From Siphlonurus alternatus (taxonomy: Eukaryota; Arthropoda; Insecta; Ephemeroptera; Siphlonuridae), in the NCBI GenBank assembly GCA_949825025.1, contig OX463785.1:20337971-20401970 (forward strand): a stretch of 64,000 nucleotides of DNA, in the 5' to 3' direction. The notes under the pieces are model-generated. The model saw only the letters and a program-made list of their open reading frames with translations, was not told the origin of the DNA and did no database searches. The position numbers were made by a program, and so were the translations under genes. Positions 1 to 42,605 of this stretch are shown piece by piece (within the stretch, counting starts at the first letter, position 1; the number at the start of each line of letters is the position of its first letter).

Positions 1-20
1 TAACAAAAATAAAACTTTAC

Positions 21-29515
<29,495 letters not shown>

Positions 29516-30003
29516 TATAGTTGAAAATTCAACTGAAAAACGAGCATAATGCAGTTGTACAAATACTCAGTCACAAAATATTATCTATAGATCAGAACAA
29601 AATAAAACTATTTTTTATTATTCAATGTATTTTTTTTATTAAAGGTTATAAAATTAATATATATTTCAATTGCAATCAATAGTGAAATAATTTAATTTTC
29701 TTTCCGGAAGTAGGCCGGAAGTGTGAAGTTTGTGATTTCTGTTTGTAATTCAGTTTTGAAACTGTTCAAAAGTATTAAAATTAATGACTTATGCGTGCGG
29801 TGATTTATTTATTTGTTGTTGTTTACTGAATCCAATACAGTAATATATAATACAATATTTACATAAGTTTGGATAAATGATTAGCCATCTACAGCCTATA
29901 ACGTAAAATAATTTTCACACATACCAAATTTGGCCGAGGACTTACCAAGTATATACCAGAAATCAAAGAGTTTGCAATTTTCCGGACAAATTTGATTAAC
30001 TTA

Positions 30004-30232
30004 TGGCGGATTCAGATGGCGACAATGGCTATGCGACGCGATTTTGACGTATAAAAGCTGTGACATATCCTTATATGCGGCGGCGAATTTACCAGGAATC
30101 GCGTTAATTACGATGCTCTTTTCTTTTAATCGCCAACTATGGCTGCCAATGGATGTTACAGTAAGTGCGCATTATCGCATCGCGTCGCATGATAAAAATC
30201 GCCATGTGAATCCACCTTTCTCGTACTTTTCA
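30004..30232. mobile_element. Foldback element, family J
   Basis: GGCGGATTCAGATGGCGACA at the left mirrors TCGCCATGTGAATCCACCTT at the right; inner GCGACGCGATTTTGACGT corresponds to the copy at 61564-61760, where it appears in inverse orientation. Confidence 0.7.
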
Positions 30233-30310
30233 TAATCCACGGCGATTAAAAAGTTACAAAAAAAATCAGAGCTTATAAAAGGAGTATACGTATATATTAA
30301 TATTGTATTA

Positions 30311-30475
30311 TGATGGAACCGTGAAAATCTCAATCAGGACGGACACTTCTACTTTTCATCAATAAACCAAAGTCATGTCTAAAGCCTGGGGAACCACAAA
30401 CAAGTGCATCACTGCACCGGGTGAAAAGCGAGATGCATTTACCCCAGGGAGGGAGTAAATTACTATACCATCCAG
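30311..30475 (-). mobile_element. 5S-derived SINE, body fragment
   Basis: AATCAGGACGGACACTTCTA, AAAGCCTGGGGAACCACAAA and TTTACCCCAGGGAGGGAG match the SINE body at 53935-54050. The 5S head is absent. Confidence 0.7.
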
Positions 30476-31151
30476 TGGAAGGGGCTAAAACCATCAAAGA
30501 CCTTATGTTCTGCATTACCTTGGGTTTCAATATGCTGCTTTATAGTGTAAATAGATATTAATATTTTATTCTATATCCCATTACGTCATACAAAAATGGT
30601 TTCTACGAAATAACGACTTTTTTATTTAAAAAATACGTGTAAAGTAAATTGTACTTTTAAAATATTATGGAAGTCAAACATGATATTGTACAAAGTTAAA
30701 TCTTATTTCAACCAACTTTTCTCACTTTTATGTCAGTGTCTTGGTTGATATCACGGAGGTCAAGTGAGTATATCCAGTCTCTACATTTGTGTAAATTTTA
30801 AAATAATATCACATTGTCGAACCAGACAGTGTATATTTATAATTAATTATTATATGCTCAATTTATGATCTTTTAATCAAATTATTACATTAAACTGGTA
30901 ATTTAGATTGTTAACTGATAATTAGTTATAATTATACAGCATTACATTGAATTTTACCTGAATGATATAAGTTCAACTAGTATAGTATATTATATAAATT
31001 GTATCGTATAACAAATATTAATTTGCAGATGACATCTTTATAATAAGAAATTAATATAAAATATAATATATATATAATATATAATATATAATATAATTAA
31101 TATATATTAATTATATTATATAATATAATTAATTAAATTTACAACCATTAC

Positions 31152-31245
31152 ATTATTCACATGACAGTGTTTAATACGTATCCGTTGACGCTTCATAAGA
31201 ATAACAGTATCCGTCATCGTCAAAAGATCCATATTAAATACTTAA
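31152..31245. mobile_element. Foldback element, family H, decayed
   Basis: ACATGACAGTGTTTAATACG and TCATAAGAATAACAGTATCC match family H. The right arm is diverged. Confidence 0.55.
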
Positions 31246-31309
31246 TTTAGTTCTTAAATTTCAGACTTATGAATTACGAAAATTGTAATAAATAAAGACA
31301 ACCCTTAGA

Positions 31310-34300
31310 ATGGAATTTTCATATAATTTCAAAGCACTAAAAATGCTGGCGTACGTTTTACCAGACGGAAGAAGAAAGATGAGACGGGAGAAAGCTCGTT
31401 TTTTTATATTTTATTTACCATGTACAATATTGAACATTATGACTCTTCTTTACCATATTGAACACCCTGACAACATGGCATTGTTGATAAACCTCACGTA
31501 TTTCACAGTTACGTTCATACAGGCACATTTTAGAAGACTTTTCATGTTCTTTAGAAGAGATAAAATATCAAATTTGGTAAAGCAATTCGAAGGTAAGTAT
31601 TTTTTATATTTTGTATTTAGAATAGAATAGAATAGAATAATTTATTCGACCACAGGTGGTACATACAGTGACCAAAAAATTTGTCACAGTACAACATTAG
31701 TCATGTCAATACAAAAATTTAATACTATAACATAAAAACAAAGTCACATGGATAAATCAGTCTCGTCAAGTACACTACAATCTTTTAAGCAAACTGAAAC
31801 AAGTAACAGATTTACAACACATATAATGGACCCTTTATTTAAATATAAATTATATAACAAGTAAATTTATGCATTATGAGTACATACTTATATTCTTTTT
31901 AGAGGTGTGACGCAATATATCTTTTTCTGTTATTTTAAATTCATTTTTAAAAAAATTATTTACTTCATAATACTCTTTACATACTAACACTTTTTTTAAC
32001 AAATTCTTAAAAAGGGTTTCATTTTTTATATTTCTTAAAAGACTAGGAAGTTGATCATAAAATTTAGCTGTTTGATAATATGAGCTCTTTTCTGTGCTTG
32101 ACTTACTATGGTTTGGTATAACAACTTTACAACTGTTTCTTGTATTATATGGGTGAACATCATGAAATACATCATACAAATTTGGATGTTTTCTCTTGTA
32201 CATAATACAATTAAAAATATATATAGAAGGTAACGTCATCAGCCCCAAAGATACAAAATGGGTTTTGCAGGACTCTCTTGGCTTCAAATTTTTAATTGTT
32301 CTAACTGACCTTTTTTGAAGTACAAAAACATTTCTAATATTACTCTCCGTGGTTCCCCAAAATATAATATTAGCTGAAAGATGAGGATAAGCATATGCAT
32401 AGTAAATTGTTAACAGCGTTTCTAGAGACACAGAATTTTTAACAGAAAAGAGTACAAAATTTGCAGAATTAAGTTTTTTGCTTATCTGAGCAACGTGAAC
32501 ATTCCATTTTAGGTTTTCTTGAATATTTAGTCCAAGAAATTTGATGTCCTCAGTTCGATGAATTATTGTATTGTCAATTTTTAAAAGTAAGCTACTCTCC
32601 GGCTCCTTATAATCACTGTGAAATTGCATGTATTTAGTTTTGTTTGGATTAATCATAAGTCTAGTTTCATTACACCAAGCTTCAAATTTTTCAATTGTAC
32701 TATTTGCTTTTTCAATTAAATTTTCATGCTTGTTTGCCGATATAATTACACTTTTATCATCAGCATACTTAACTAAAACAACACCAGGCAATTTGTTTTC
32801 TAAATCATCTGTTGCAATTCCATATAAATCAGGAGATAGTCCCGCACCTTTCAAACCATAATTGGGTACTTTTTTTTACTAATTACTCACTAAGTTTGAA
32901 ACCCTGAACCTTCCGAAACCTTCAGCAGTTCATGGAAAGGAGAACGGAGGTGGTCACGGCATTTGTGCGTGGCTGAGGGAAACATGTAAACCTAAGCCAG
33001 AATGGACGCTAACTTAAATCATAATTGAATATTTTGAAATAAATAAATGATAATTCATTATTTTTGCAATATATTGTATTTTTTTCAGGACCACATATTG
33101 ATACACCGGAATTAAATGAAATGGTAAACGAAATGAAAGTAAAATCAACAAAGAAAATCAAATGGTTCACCAGAGCTTTACTTATTCATTCATTTTGTCA
33201 CACCTTAATTGGTTTCATACTTTTCTTCATCAGGTAAGATTGGATTATTTATTTATTTTATTTACTTTATTATATTTCCCTCATGAGTACATAAATAACA
33301 AGTCAGAGGCAGGAAATTTACAAACAGTCCAATAAGAACAATTCACTTACCGAAGGTTGTGTAGTAATTGCAAAGAATTAGGTACCATTGTATAATGAAA
33401 TGCATGATATTTTAAGCTAAATAAAATAACATTTATATTTTTGACACTCGGCCATGTTTTACACATGCATAAAGGTGGATTTTCAGTAAGTGATGTTGAG
33501 TGGAGCAAAAAAGGCACTCTTGTTTTAATATCGTATATGGTAGCCATGTTGGAGATAAAGTCGTGCGGAAAGCAATTTTCTCTCGCCAAGATGGCTGCCA
33601 TACGATACTGAAGCAATGAAGTATCGACCTCAATTTTTTTATTGCTGAAATGGATAGAGGGTGAAAAGTTATGCTATTCTGATTTTTTTCAGATTTTTTA
33701 GAGCCCGGGAAGTATTTTTAAAAAATTATTGATAGTTTTTTGTGACGTCACGCGGCGGCAAGTCATATCTTTTTCTTAAGTAACGGCGTCTCGTGGCGTC
33801 ACAAAAAGGACTTTCCATAATTTTTTAAAAATAGTTCCCGGGCTCTAAAAAATCTGAAAAAAATCATGGTAGCATAAACTTTGCACCCTCTATCCATTTC
33901 TGCAATAAAATAAAAAATTGAGGTCAATACTCCATTGCGCCTTTTGCGCCCTACTCAACATTGATCCATGATAAGAAAATTCACCTTTATTGCTTTATTT
34001 ATTATACCTATCTGCATGATAAATATAATAAAATTGAATGAATAAAAATAACTTTAACTTGTTTCAAAATTTAGCTACTCTTTAGAGGCTGAAAACAAAA
34101 TAAAAAAATATTATTCTGTACGGAAAAATGTGCACGTGTAGTTGTCAACTAAGAGACACGGCCCTATAAATTACACATTTAAAATTATTTTATTGATCCA
34201 TTATGACTAATATTTTTTTTAAATATTTAATTGTTGCAAATATGTGTAAAAATAACTAATAATTATCATCTGTGAATATATAGTGAACTTTAAATGCAAA

Positions 34301-36436
34301 GTCTATTCTAAAAAATATGCAAATATATAATTATTTGTAAAAAAATAATCCTAGATTTACTTATTAATATTAACATGTTATTCCTCAGAGTGATTTCCAA
34401 GATGATAAAAGAATACAACTCACATGACAAAATGGTGACGTCTTACACGCTGATAGCTGATATCTGGTGGCCATCGGACCCTCACAGACCCCCAGCTTAT
34501 TATTGCGTGATTCTTTTGCAGTGTAAGTTAAGAAATACATTAAATTCCATAGAAAAATTTACATGATATTCCCTCAGAAAGTAGTCGGAAGCGTAATGTT
34601 TCCAGTCTTCAGCGTTAAAATTCCAAATATAGGTCAGTTAATTCCACTTCAATTAACACTGTACATTTTCAAAACTTAACAAACAGGAGAGCTGTAAACT
34701 TCACACTTCCGGCTACTTCCGGATTCCGGAAAGAATATCAAATTAAATTGATTGTAGCTATTATTTTTTAATGTCAGATGACGCTGGTAAATGCAAAGGG
34801 GTGGGATTATTCTTCCTCATCCCCGAAATAAAAGTTCGGGTATCTTATTAATTTTGAATGAAAACTCTTTGTACAATCGTCCCCTCGGAAAATTTCCCTT
34901 TGCGCTTTTTTGCTAATCACTATGCCTCGTAAAAGTAACACAGAGCATGCATGGTGATTAACAAGACCACAAAAGGGAAATTTTCCAAGGCGATGTACTT
35001 TTGGAAACCTTTAGTTACAAAATTACGTCTTTAACTCGTCCTTTATAAAACGTTTAGACCCATATTTAATTTTTACAACGACTTAAAAAAACAAAAAAAC
35101 AAACATATTATATACATATACATAGTTTCTCTTCGCATAAAGTTATAAGGATGAATTTTTAAATTTTCACTATTAATAAAATTAAAGACGTCTTTTATAA
35201 TTTTTTCCATCAAAAATGGTGCAAAATCGGAAGAAAAAAGATGAAGAGAAACGTTAACAAGTGATAAAAGATGAAAACTATAATATTTCAAATCGGGCGA
35301 GTTCTAAAGTGTTATTTGACAACCATACAAATTATTAGAGAAAGATTTCCAGCATGCTCTAACTTTACTTTAATTCACAGGTTTTTGGGTAATGACGAAT
35401 ATATTGAACGCAATTGTTACTGACACCTTCGTATGTTCTCTGATGTTGGCCGCGTCTGAACGCGCCTCAATGTTGGCACGCGCCGCCCCCCAAGCGCTCC
35501 TACCTGGACCTCGGGGGGTGGTGACCCCGCAGTTCAAGGAGTGGGTGAAGTACCATCAGCACTACCTCAGGTTGTAAATAGTGTTTTTAAAACTTGAAAT
35601 AATAATAATCATATATTGATATTTTATTATATAATAAGTTCATTACAATGCCAAATAATTATGAAACTTGAGAAGTTATTTTAATACACTGTATATACAA
35701 TAACGTCAGGACAGAATTTATAGTATCGATCGAAAATTGTTGTGTGTTTAGCTTTTAATATTATTTTTCATAATTGTACATCGGGTAAATAAAGTATATA
35801 TGAATATAAAGAAATGTACACTTTTTTGAAAAACACTTTTTTGAAACTCCCTAAGTAGTTTATTTTTTAATTGAAAATTAATTTAGTAGAAAAGTTAGTC
35901 TTATTTATTTAATGTTTTCATTTATGTTTCAGGATTGTGAAAGATATTAATGATGAAATGGGGATATACATTTTAATGATTTATTCTGTTGAATTATCTT
36001 ACATCATTTTATACTTTTGTAACATCATTGATGTAAGTATTAAATTATTTAATCTAATTATTTAATACTAGACATTTTTTTACTTTCAATAGTCTCATTT
36101 GCAGGCATCTTGAAATGTCAACATTATTTGACTTGTATTTTAGTAGCGGTAGCTGATTTTCTGCAATTTATTCTTCTCATAGGGATAATATAGAGTGCAA
36201 TTAACCTTGATTATATTTATATATTTTTTCCATAATAATAATATAGACTTTAGTTATTTATTCATTGTATTGACATTTTTCATCAAGTCAAGACTTTCAA
36301 ATTTTGGGGTTAGTCAACTTTCAAAATTATTACCTCAAAAACTAGGTCAAAATTGCATACCTGATATTTTAGCTAGTAATAGGGGATGTAGAGGAGAATA
36401 TTTTAAACTAATATTATGTTTCATAATTTTCATGTG

Positions 36437-36481
<45 letters not shown>

Positions 36482-37974
36482 CATTAAATGTGTTACCTCA
36501 ACCTGAATAAGTCTGTTGTTTTGATCATCTTATAAAAATACTTATTTTTATTTATTTATTTATTTTTTTTAGATAGGTGACGGTGACTCAATCTTGCTGC
36601 TGGTTCTATTTAACTTGACTGGAGTTTTAATCCGACAGTACATCGTTGCAACAACTGGACAGGCTGTTCTAGACAAGGTACCCTTGTTGAAAAATTACGT
36701 CTTCAACTTATCCTTTACACCTAATCATTTTACCTCAAAACACATCTTATTTCCTCTTCACTCAATGAAATGAAGACAATATTTTAACATTTCATGCTCA
36801 ATAAGAGGAAAGAAAACGTAATATCGTCTTTTTCTCTCTTTTTCCTCTAAAATGGTGCAAAATAGGAGGAAATTTGACGATCGAGGCTGTTGCGTAACCA
36901 ATATCCAGCACCGAATGATTGAAACTTAACAAATTGATATTGATATTTGTTGAAGTAAAATATTATCTTGACAGTTTAAATCAATACGTAATTTTGCAGG
37001 CATATGAGTCTCCAGTCAAAATTTTTAATGATAATTAAAATATTGCACCAATTATATTTACACATCAATATTAATGTAAGATTTCTGTTTATTTTTGGAG
37101 AGTCAAAAGCTTTGCAAACACAAAATGGACAACATACATGTAAAAAATTTACTGCAGAAATGAATAGATGGTACCAAATTATGCTACTCTGAATTTTTTC
37201 AGATTTTTTTGAAACCCGGAACTATTTTTAAATAATTATTGAAAGTCCTGTGATTTCAGTTGGCACCCCTGCAGCCTTAATAAAAAGGATGGAGACTGGA
37301 TGCCTATTGACGCCTCCAGGGGGCGTGGCCGCACTTTCAATAATTATTTAAAAATAGTTCTGGGTCTCAAAAAAATCTGAAAGAATTCAGAGTAGCATAA
37401 TTTGGTACCCTCTATTCATTTATGCAATAAAATTTTTTCATGTATGTTGTCCATTGTTGACCCAGTTTACAGTTTTATCAATTTTTGTTTACTAAAATAT
37501 CTTAAAGTGTCTGAATTTAACTTCCCCTGGTTCTTTGCAAACCTGACCTAGAATTATTTGACATTTTCAGTAGGAGGAAATAATTATGCAATTTTTTTGT
37601 TACATTTATATTTTCCATCAGAGTGTCTTGCTACGAGAGTCCGTGGTCAGTGCGTCCCAGGTGTCACGTGGGGGGTTGAAGGCAGGACCCGCACGCTCCG
37701 CACTGCAAGTCCTCGTCACGAGACTCTCAGGAGGCGCCAAGCCAGAGGAGATCAGTGGACTGGGATATTTCACCGTGTCTGTCGAGTTCTTTTCATCGGT
37801 ATGGGAAATATAAATTAATATATGAAAAAATTACAATATTTTTTTAAGACTTAACTAAACATGTGTTATATTTTTATAATAATTTGGACCAAGATAATAT
37901 ACAATTAAATTTGATTTCAGGTTCTGAGTGCTTCTGTCAGCTACATTTTAGTCCTGCATAACTTTGCTAAATAA
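31310..37974 (+). CDS. Insect odorant receptor (7tm_6), complete, eight exons
   Basis: Exons 31310-31592, 33089-33233, 34389-34522, 35381-35570, 35933-36032, 36573-36677, 37622-37798 and 37921-37974. Every border is GT/AG and the phases (1, 2, 1, 2, 0, 0, 0) join to one frame of 395 codons plus TAA, the normal family length. Evidence for the family: hydrophobic segments near residues 31-49, 56-72 and 121-142; the loop after TM3 with IWWPSDPHRPPAYYCVILLQ (residues 168-187), equivalent to the usual W-P-F-D...P-Y-x-x...Q; HYLRIVKDINDEMG before TM5; and a C-terminal exon VLSASVSYILVLHNFAK. In the family this is an odour-tuning subunit that forms a ligand-gated cation channel with Orco in olfactory neuron dendrites. 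The start is the first ATG of the first exon. No lesion was found, so it is probably functional; the ligand is unknown. GC-rich exons 4 and 7 stand out from AT-rich introns. Confidence 0.92.
31622..32866 (-). mobile_element. 5'-truncated LINE in intron 1 of the odorant receptor
   Basis: One open minus-strand frame (31874-32854) encodes the end of a reverse transcriptase: GAGLSPDLYGIATDDL, KYADD, then a C-terminal region with YYAYAYPHLSANIIFWG and VLQKRSVRTI, clearly related to the LINE at 16683-19830. The 5' side ends abruptly near 32866 inside the RT; the 3' tail is a run of TATTC units (GAATA on the plus strand, 31618-31642). It is opposite in strand to the host gene. It is intact over 326 codons, so younger than the other LINE. 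Confidence 0.88.
33617..33934. mobile_element. MITE-A, full length, in odorant receptor intron 2
   Basis: TGAAGTATCGACCTCAATTT and AAATTGAGGTCAATACTCCA ends; GGATAGAGGGTGAAAAGTTA against TTTGCACCCTCTATCCATTT. TGACGTCA lies near 33742 and a mutated partner (TGGCGTCAC) near 33794. Confidence 0.8.
34862..35012. mobile_element. Foldback element, family I, in odorant receptor intron 3
   Basis: CCTCGGAAAATTTCCCTTTG mirrors AAAGGGAAATTTTCCAAGGC; inner arms CTAATCACTATGC and GCATGGTGATTAACAAG. Confidence 0.7.
35020..35285. repeat. Dispersed repeat, family K
   Basis: ATTACGTCTTTAACTCGTCC and AAAAATGGTGCAAAATCGGA recur at 36690-36890, 43193-43410, 60125-60285 and 61396-61555. Copies are about 160-265 bp and diverged. 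No coding content. Confidence 0.55.
36285..36430. mobile_element. MITE-D, one-arm fragment
   Basis: AGTCAACTTTCAAAATTATT, CAAAAACTAGGTCAAAATTG and GGGGATGTAGAGGAGAATAT match the MITE-D right arm. Followed by an (AT)n microsatellite at 36437-36478. Confidence 0.6.
36437..36478. repeat. (AT)n microsatellite
   Basis: About 20 uninterrupted AT units in odorant receptor intron 5. Confidence 0.95.
36690..36890. repeat. Dispersed repeat, family K
   Basis: AATTACGTCTTCAACTTATC, CTCAATAAGAGGAAAGAAAA and AAATGGTGCAAAATAGGAGG; follows the same order as the other copies. Confidence 0.6.
37126..37453. mobile_element. MITE-B, full length, in odorant receptor intron 6
   Basis: TGGACAACATACATGTAAAA and TTTCATGTATGTTGTCCA ends; centre GACGCCTCCAGGGGGCGTGG. 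The best-preserved MITE-B here. Confidence 0.85.
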
Positions 37975-39650
37975 GAAAATATGACAGTATAACGTATGCT
38001 GGTAATTAAGTTTAATTATTGCAATGTGGCACTTATTTAGTCTCTAAGTTGATTTTAGAGTGTTTCACGATTTTAAATTCAATTTTTAATCTTCATATGC
38101 AATGCAGCATTAAATTACAAAATTACAAGAGAAACTACAAAATTTATTTTTTTATTTTTTTAATTTAGATTTTTCAGATTTGAAGGAGTGTATAGTAATT
38201 ATTTAAATGACACGTTTCTGTAAAAAGATATATTAAAATATATATTTTCTATATATCTGTATTAAAAACTCCTCAATCATAATATTATTAGCATTGTTTA
38301 AAATGTGCAGTATGTCCTATACCAATACACAGAGCGAATAACACACCATTTGCAACGAGAAGAGATTATCCAGTTTTATAGTTTGTATTATACATATATT
38401 TTGTTATGTTTTATTTGTAAGCTTGTTCTTATTCTGGGATTAACTAGACTGTGATTCTGTAATTTGCTGAAACGTGTTTGTGATTATATGATTCTCATAA
38501 CAGCTTATATTGTTGTACAATCGAAAATCAATACAGCAATTTATGAATTAAATTGTATTTTTTGTAGACTTGTATCCACATCTTAACCTTTGTAAATGAC
38601 AAATTTTGGTAGAAATTTGAGAGTCTTCAAAACGATATCGTATATTTATATATGTATATTCAGAACATCGTGTATGTATAACACAGTGAGTAAATATAAA
38701 AGTTTTAAACAGCACTATAATTTACATTGTTTAATTTATAAATTAAATTCACAAAAAAAAATTTAAGTCAATAATTTACACGTCACAGTACAGTGTAAAC
38801 GAAAAAAATTTATATTAAATATTAAAGAAAAAAACTTTTAGTTTGACAAAAAAACTTTAAACACGTCTAGTTTGATGTCATACATAAATCATAATACTGT
38901 GTGCATGTTCAGAAAAACCATTAAAAGATAATAATATATTTATGTCAAATTGGGATCAAGTTATTTTATATGCTAAAAAATTACATGAAAGCGTTTTCGC
39001 ACAAAACGGATGCATGAGACATCTTGCTCTTTTTTACAGCTATTCTGTCATTTTATTCATTTCTAAAACATTTTATAGTAGTTTGAAGTAAAAGTATTGA
39101 CCTATACTAATACGAAGAACAGAAACCTTACAATTCCAGCTGTTTTCGGAAGCAATATCATATGAATTTGACTAAATTTAGACCATTACACTCACAGCAT
39201 GGTCAGAATTCAAAAAACAGTTGTTTTATTGCCACAATTTGGACTTACACTAAACGTGTTTGTTGAGAATCTCGGATACTTCATATAGTTATATTTTACA
39301 TATAAATAGATTATAACCAAAATTCATTCAATTATGTTAAAGGTAATATTAATTAATATTAATTTTTAAATTTACAATACAATAAAAAAATAAATGTTTC
39401 CACATTATATAATATTTATTTAAAATTTAGAAGATAAAATAATATAATTTAATGATTTTCATTACCAGCTATAGAATTATTAATACTATTTGCATATCTA
39501 AATATCTCGTAGAGATTTCATAATTTGATTTTCATTGATAACAGTATATTTATTTAGATAATTAATGTTCTTACCAGATTCAGAAAATGAGAAATTATTA
39601 GCTAAAATCACAAGCTAAAATAGATGTGGTTTCATTTATATTGTATCAAT
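37975..39650. other. 3' flank of the odorant receptor; no gene seen
   Basis: AT-rich sequence, presumably 3' UTR followed by intergenic DNA. No AATAAA signal sits close behind the stop. No ORF with recognisable similarity and no clear repeat structure. Confidence 0.5.
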
Positions 39651-39656
39651 AATTTT

Positions 39657-39926
39657 GAGCGCGATTCACGAAAGAAAGTGACCAAATTCTCACTAACCAC
39701 GTTTGAATTTGGCTGGTGCTAAACGCGGTTAGTGAGCAACGTGGATAACTTTCTGGATATCTATTTCATGAATCCACTTCATTATAGTTAATATTTAAAT
39801 GGAGCAATTCACGAAAGAATTATCCAGAAAAATATCCAGCTTTCTCACTAACCGCGGTTGGTGACAGCCTAATGCAATGACATTAAACGTGGATAGTGAG
39901 AAACCTTGCTAACTGCTTCATGAATC
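39657..39926. mobile_element. Two adjacent family F foldbacks
   Basis: Copy one at 39657-39779 (GAGCGCGATTCACGAAAGAA; CACTAACCACG) and copy two at about 39800-39926 (GGAGCAATTCACGAAAGAAT; ACTAACCGCGGTTGGTGACA). They lie in opposite orientation with a 20-bp spacer. Confidence 0.65.
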
Positions 39927-40094
39927 ATAGCATTACAGCTGGAAAATAGACGGGCAATTAATGATGTAATGTTGTAATGAATTTGATACATTGTATGAAG
40001 TAAATTTGAATATACCACAACGTCATCTGAGACATAATATAATTTGATTGTTGATGCTCCTGGATCAATGTGCTGAAATTTTGAAGCCGGGTTT

Positions 40095-40172
40095 TTTCGT
40101 CGCAATGCATTTGGCCGCATGGTCATTTCGTCACAAGACATTTGGCCGCAAGGTCATTTTGTCGCAAATACA
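40095..40172. repeat. Degenerate repeats of TTTGGCCGCAAGGTCA-type units
   Basis: GCATTTGGCCGCATGGTCAT, TTCGTCACAAGACATTTGGC and CGCAAGGTCATTTTGTCGCA; the reverse of the repeats at 28872-28957. Confidence 0.65.
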
Positions 40173-40403
40173 TAATATATTAAATATATATTTTTTATCA
40201 ATCTGAATTTACAATTTTTCCAACATATAGTTAGTCAACTATATTTTTTTCTATTAATTAGAAAAAAATTGAGAGGCTTCTTATTCGTGATAAGGTCAAA
40301 CGGGGTTAGTAGTCGTGAATAAGCGGCATCAGAGAAAGGTACAAAATTATAATTATTTAGAGTGAGAATCAATAACTATATTTCATAAATTTGAATTCTT
40401 TTT

Positions 40404-41052
40404 ATAATCAGTAGGGACCGGATTTTAAAGCTGTAACGATTTTTAGAAATTAATAGCACATCAAAACTAATTAAAGATGTTCACGAATGATGCATTTTTA
40501 TGACCAAAAATAGCATCTTTTTACAGCTTAAAAGAGCTTAATTTAGGAGTTACGGCTTCAACCAACAAAATGTGGTTTTTAAGGCTTAAAATGCACTTTT
40601 TTTACAAAATGCATGAAAATTCGATCAATTTTGATTCAGTGAAGACGTAGTTAATGTATGTGGTAAAAAAAAAAGGTTGTTTAATGCCATAACTTTTCTC
40701 CTCATGGTGGCTCTAGTTACTATGGTGCAGTCACGATTGCCAATTTTCACCTTTCGTGCGTAAATTTGTCTAAGTTTTATCCAATCACCGTACGTAAATA
40801 CTGTCATGTAACAATAATTTAAGTTTGTACAAGTGTAGATTCTATCGAAAATAAATATTTTAAACATATTTTATGGTATTATCTTTGCAGATATGCAATA
40901 AAAAACAAAAAAAAAACAAAAACAAAACAAAATTAAGCCGTATCTGGCTTAATTAACAACTTAATGCAGCTTAATTTTCATAATAATTAGAGCTTAATTA
41001 GGCGCTTAAAATAAGGTTTTTACAGCTTAAAAATCCGGTCTCTAATAATCAG
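40404..41052. mobile_element. Non-autonomous hAT element with perfect 8-bp target duplication
   Basis: The element at 40412-41044 (633 bp) has inverted ends TAGGGACCGGATTTTAAAGC and, read from the right, TAGAGACCGGATTTTTAAGC. It is flanked on both sides by ATAATCAG (40404-40411 and 41045-41052). An 8-bp target duplication is the hAT signature. The inside repeats the words AGCTTAA and GCTTAATTA in both orientations and encodes nothing. Confidence 0.85.
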
Positions 41053-41642
41053 ATATATGATTTTGTTACCTATAAAAAATTACTATTTTTTTATTTTCCT
41101 TTCGTTACATATTTTCTATACAGTATATGTTGTATATAATATAACAAAATATATTATATACAATTTTATTTATATTTTTTTTCAAAACGTCAAAATATGA
41201 AACAAGGTTAAGTTGTACGTCATATTTATCATTTACATCAATTAGAAAAAAATAATTGTGCCTAAAATGAACAAAAAAGTATATACTAAAACAACGTATT
41301 CATATAAATTATCCTGCATTATTTTGTAGCTGTTTTATAGTTACGTCTCGGAATGAATTCTGTTCTTTTATGTTTAACTCTCAGCCACGTTTTGGTATGT
41401 AAATTTTAACAATTACATGTGATTGTATGCATTTAAAATTGGTTGTTATCATAATAAAAACTTTATTCTTTTGAAAAATGTTGAAATTATAAATTTTTTT
41501 ATCTAAAAACGACCTTTGAAGAAAACTATATTTATATTGTACTAGAATATTAGTATATAAATTGCAATTGTTTTTTAAACAATGCAAAATTGTAAGCCAG
41601 CTCCATACATTAAAAAAAGTTTGTAGTTTAAAAGTACACTAA

Positions 41643-41960
41643 TGGAGTATCGTCCAAAATTTTTTTAATTCCAGAAATGGATAGAAGGTGCAAAGTAATG
41701 ATACACTGATTTTTTTCACATTTTTAGAGCCCTGGAACTAGTTTTAAAAAAACTTACTGAAAATGTTTTTTGTGACGTCACAATTCATGTCTCCTTATGG
41801 AAAGGATAAGACTTGCCACCGTGTGACATCACAAAAAGGACTTATACAATTTTTTTTAAAAATACTTCCAGGGCTGTATATAATCAGAAAAAAAAACATG
41901 GTAGCCTATTTTTGCACCTTCTATACATTTCTGCAATAAAAAATTGAGGTCGATACTCCA
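41643..41960. mobile_element. MITE-A, full length, flanked by TA
   Basis: TGGAGTATCGTCCAAAATTT and AAATTGAGGTCGATACTCCA; flanks read TAA on the left and TTA on the right, compatible with a TA or TAA target. TGACGTCA lies near 41775 and a decayed partner (TGACATCAC) near 41824. Confidence 0.8.
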
Positions 41961-42605
41961 TTAGCTGTAGTATTAATGATAATATATTAATATAATCACT
42001 TCTATTTTAGCTTGTGATTTTAGCTAATAACTGCTCAATTTCTGAATCTGGTAAGAACAGTGTAATAATTATATCAATAAGTTAATATTGCTATAAATTT
42101 TTATTAAATTATCTAATCTTTACGAGATATTCAGATACAGTGTGCATATGGGGCAGCGCCATGTGATTATACAGGATATCGCCCATATATTAAATTTACA
42201 TCCCTTCCCTTCTCCTCCTGTTGTAAAACTGAATGGTTAAAAGCATTGAAAAAAATTACTTACTTGTTAGCGTCATGTCGAATAGGCAAATACATCTTCA
42301 TTAAATGTAATCATACCCCTTGCTTTTTTTTATTTTCATTTCATTGAAAAAGCAATATTATTAATGGAGAGTATCCATCATAACGTCACCAAACCTTTGT
42401 TCTACCATTTAATACCAAGAAACGATTAGGAGCACGTAAAATTCTATATGGGGCACATTTTCGATCGCTTATTGTTAACTACGTAAATATATAAAGTATA
42501 TTATAATTTGTGTTTGCAAGTGTAATATTCCCTATTGAAACTAGCCTTTTACGTTTGCTGCTATGAATTGTTTCTTATTAACCTCAGTTGAGTTTCATTA
42601 AACAG

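Larger units (their letters stand above)
29520..31309. other. Intergenic region between the CTLD gene and the odorant receptor
   Basis: The two genes diverge from here (minus to the left, plus to the right). It contains a family J foldback (30004-30232), a SINE fragment (30311-30475) and a family H foldback (31152-31245). No convincing TATA or initiator was identified for either gene. Confidence 0.6.

Noticed and set aside
40625..40867. 80-codon minus-strand ORF
   Set aside because: Lies wholly in the hAT MITE with 8-bp target duplication; no protein features.
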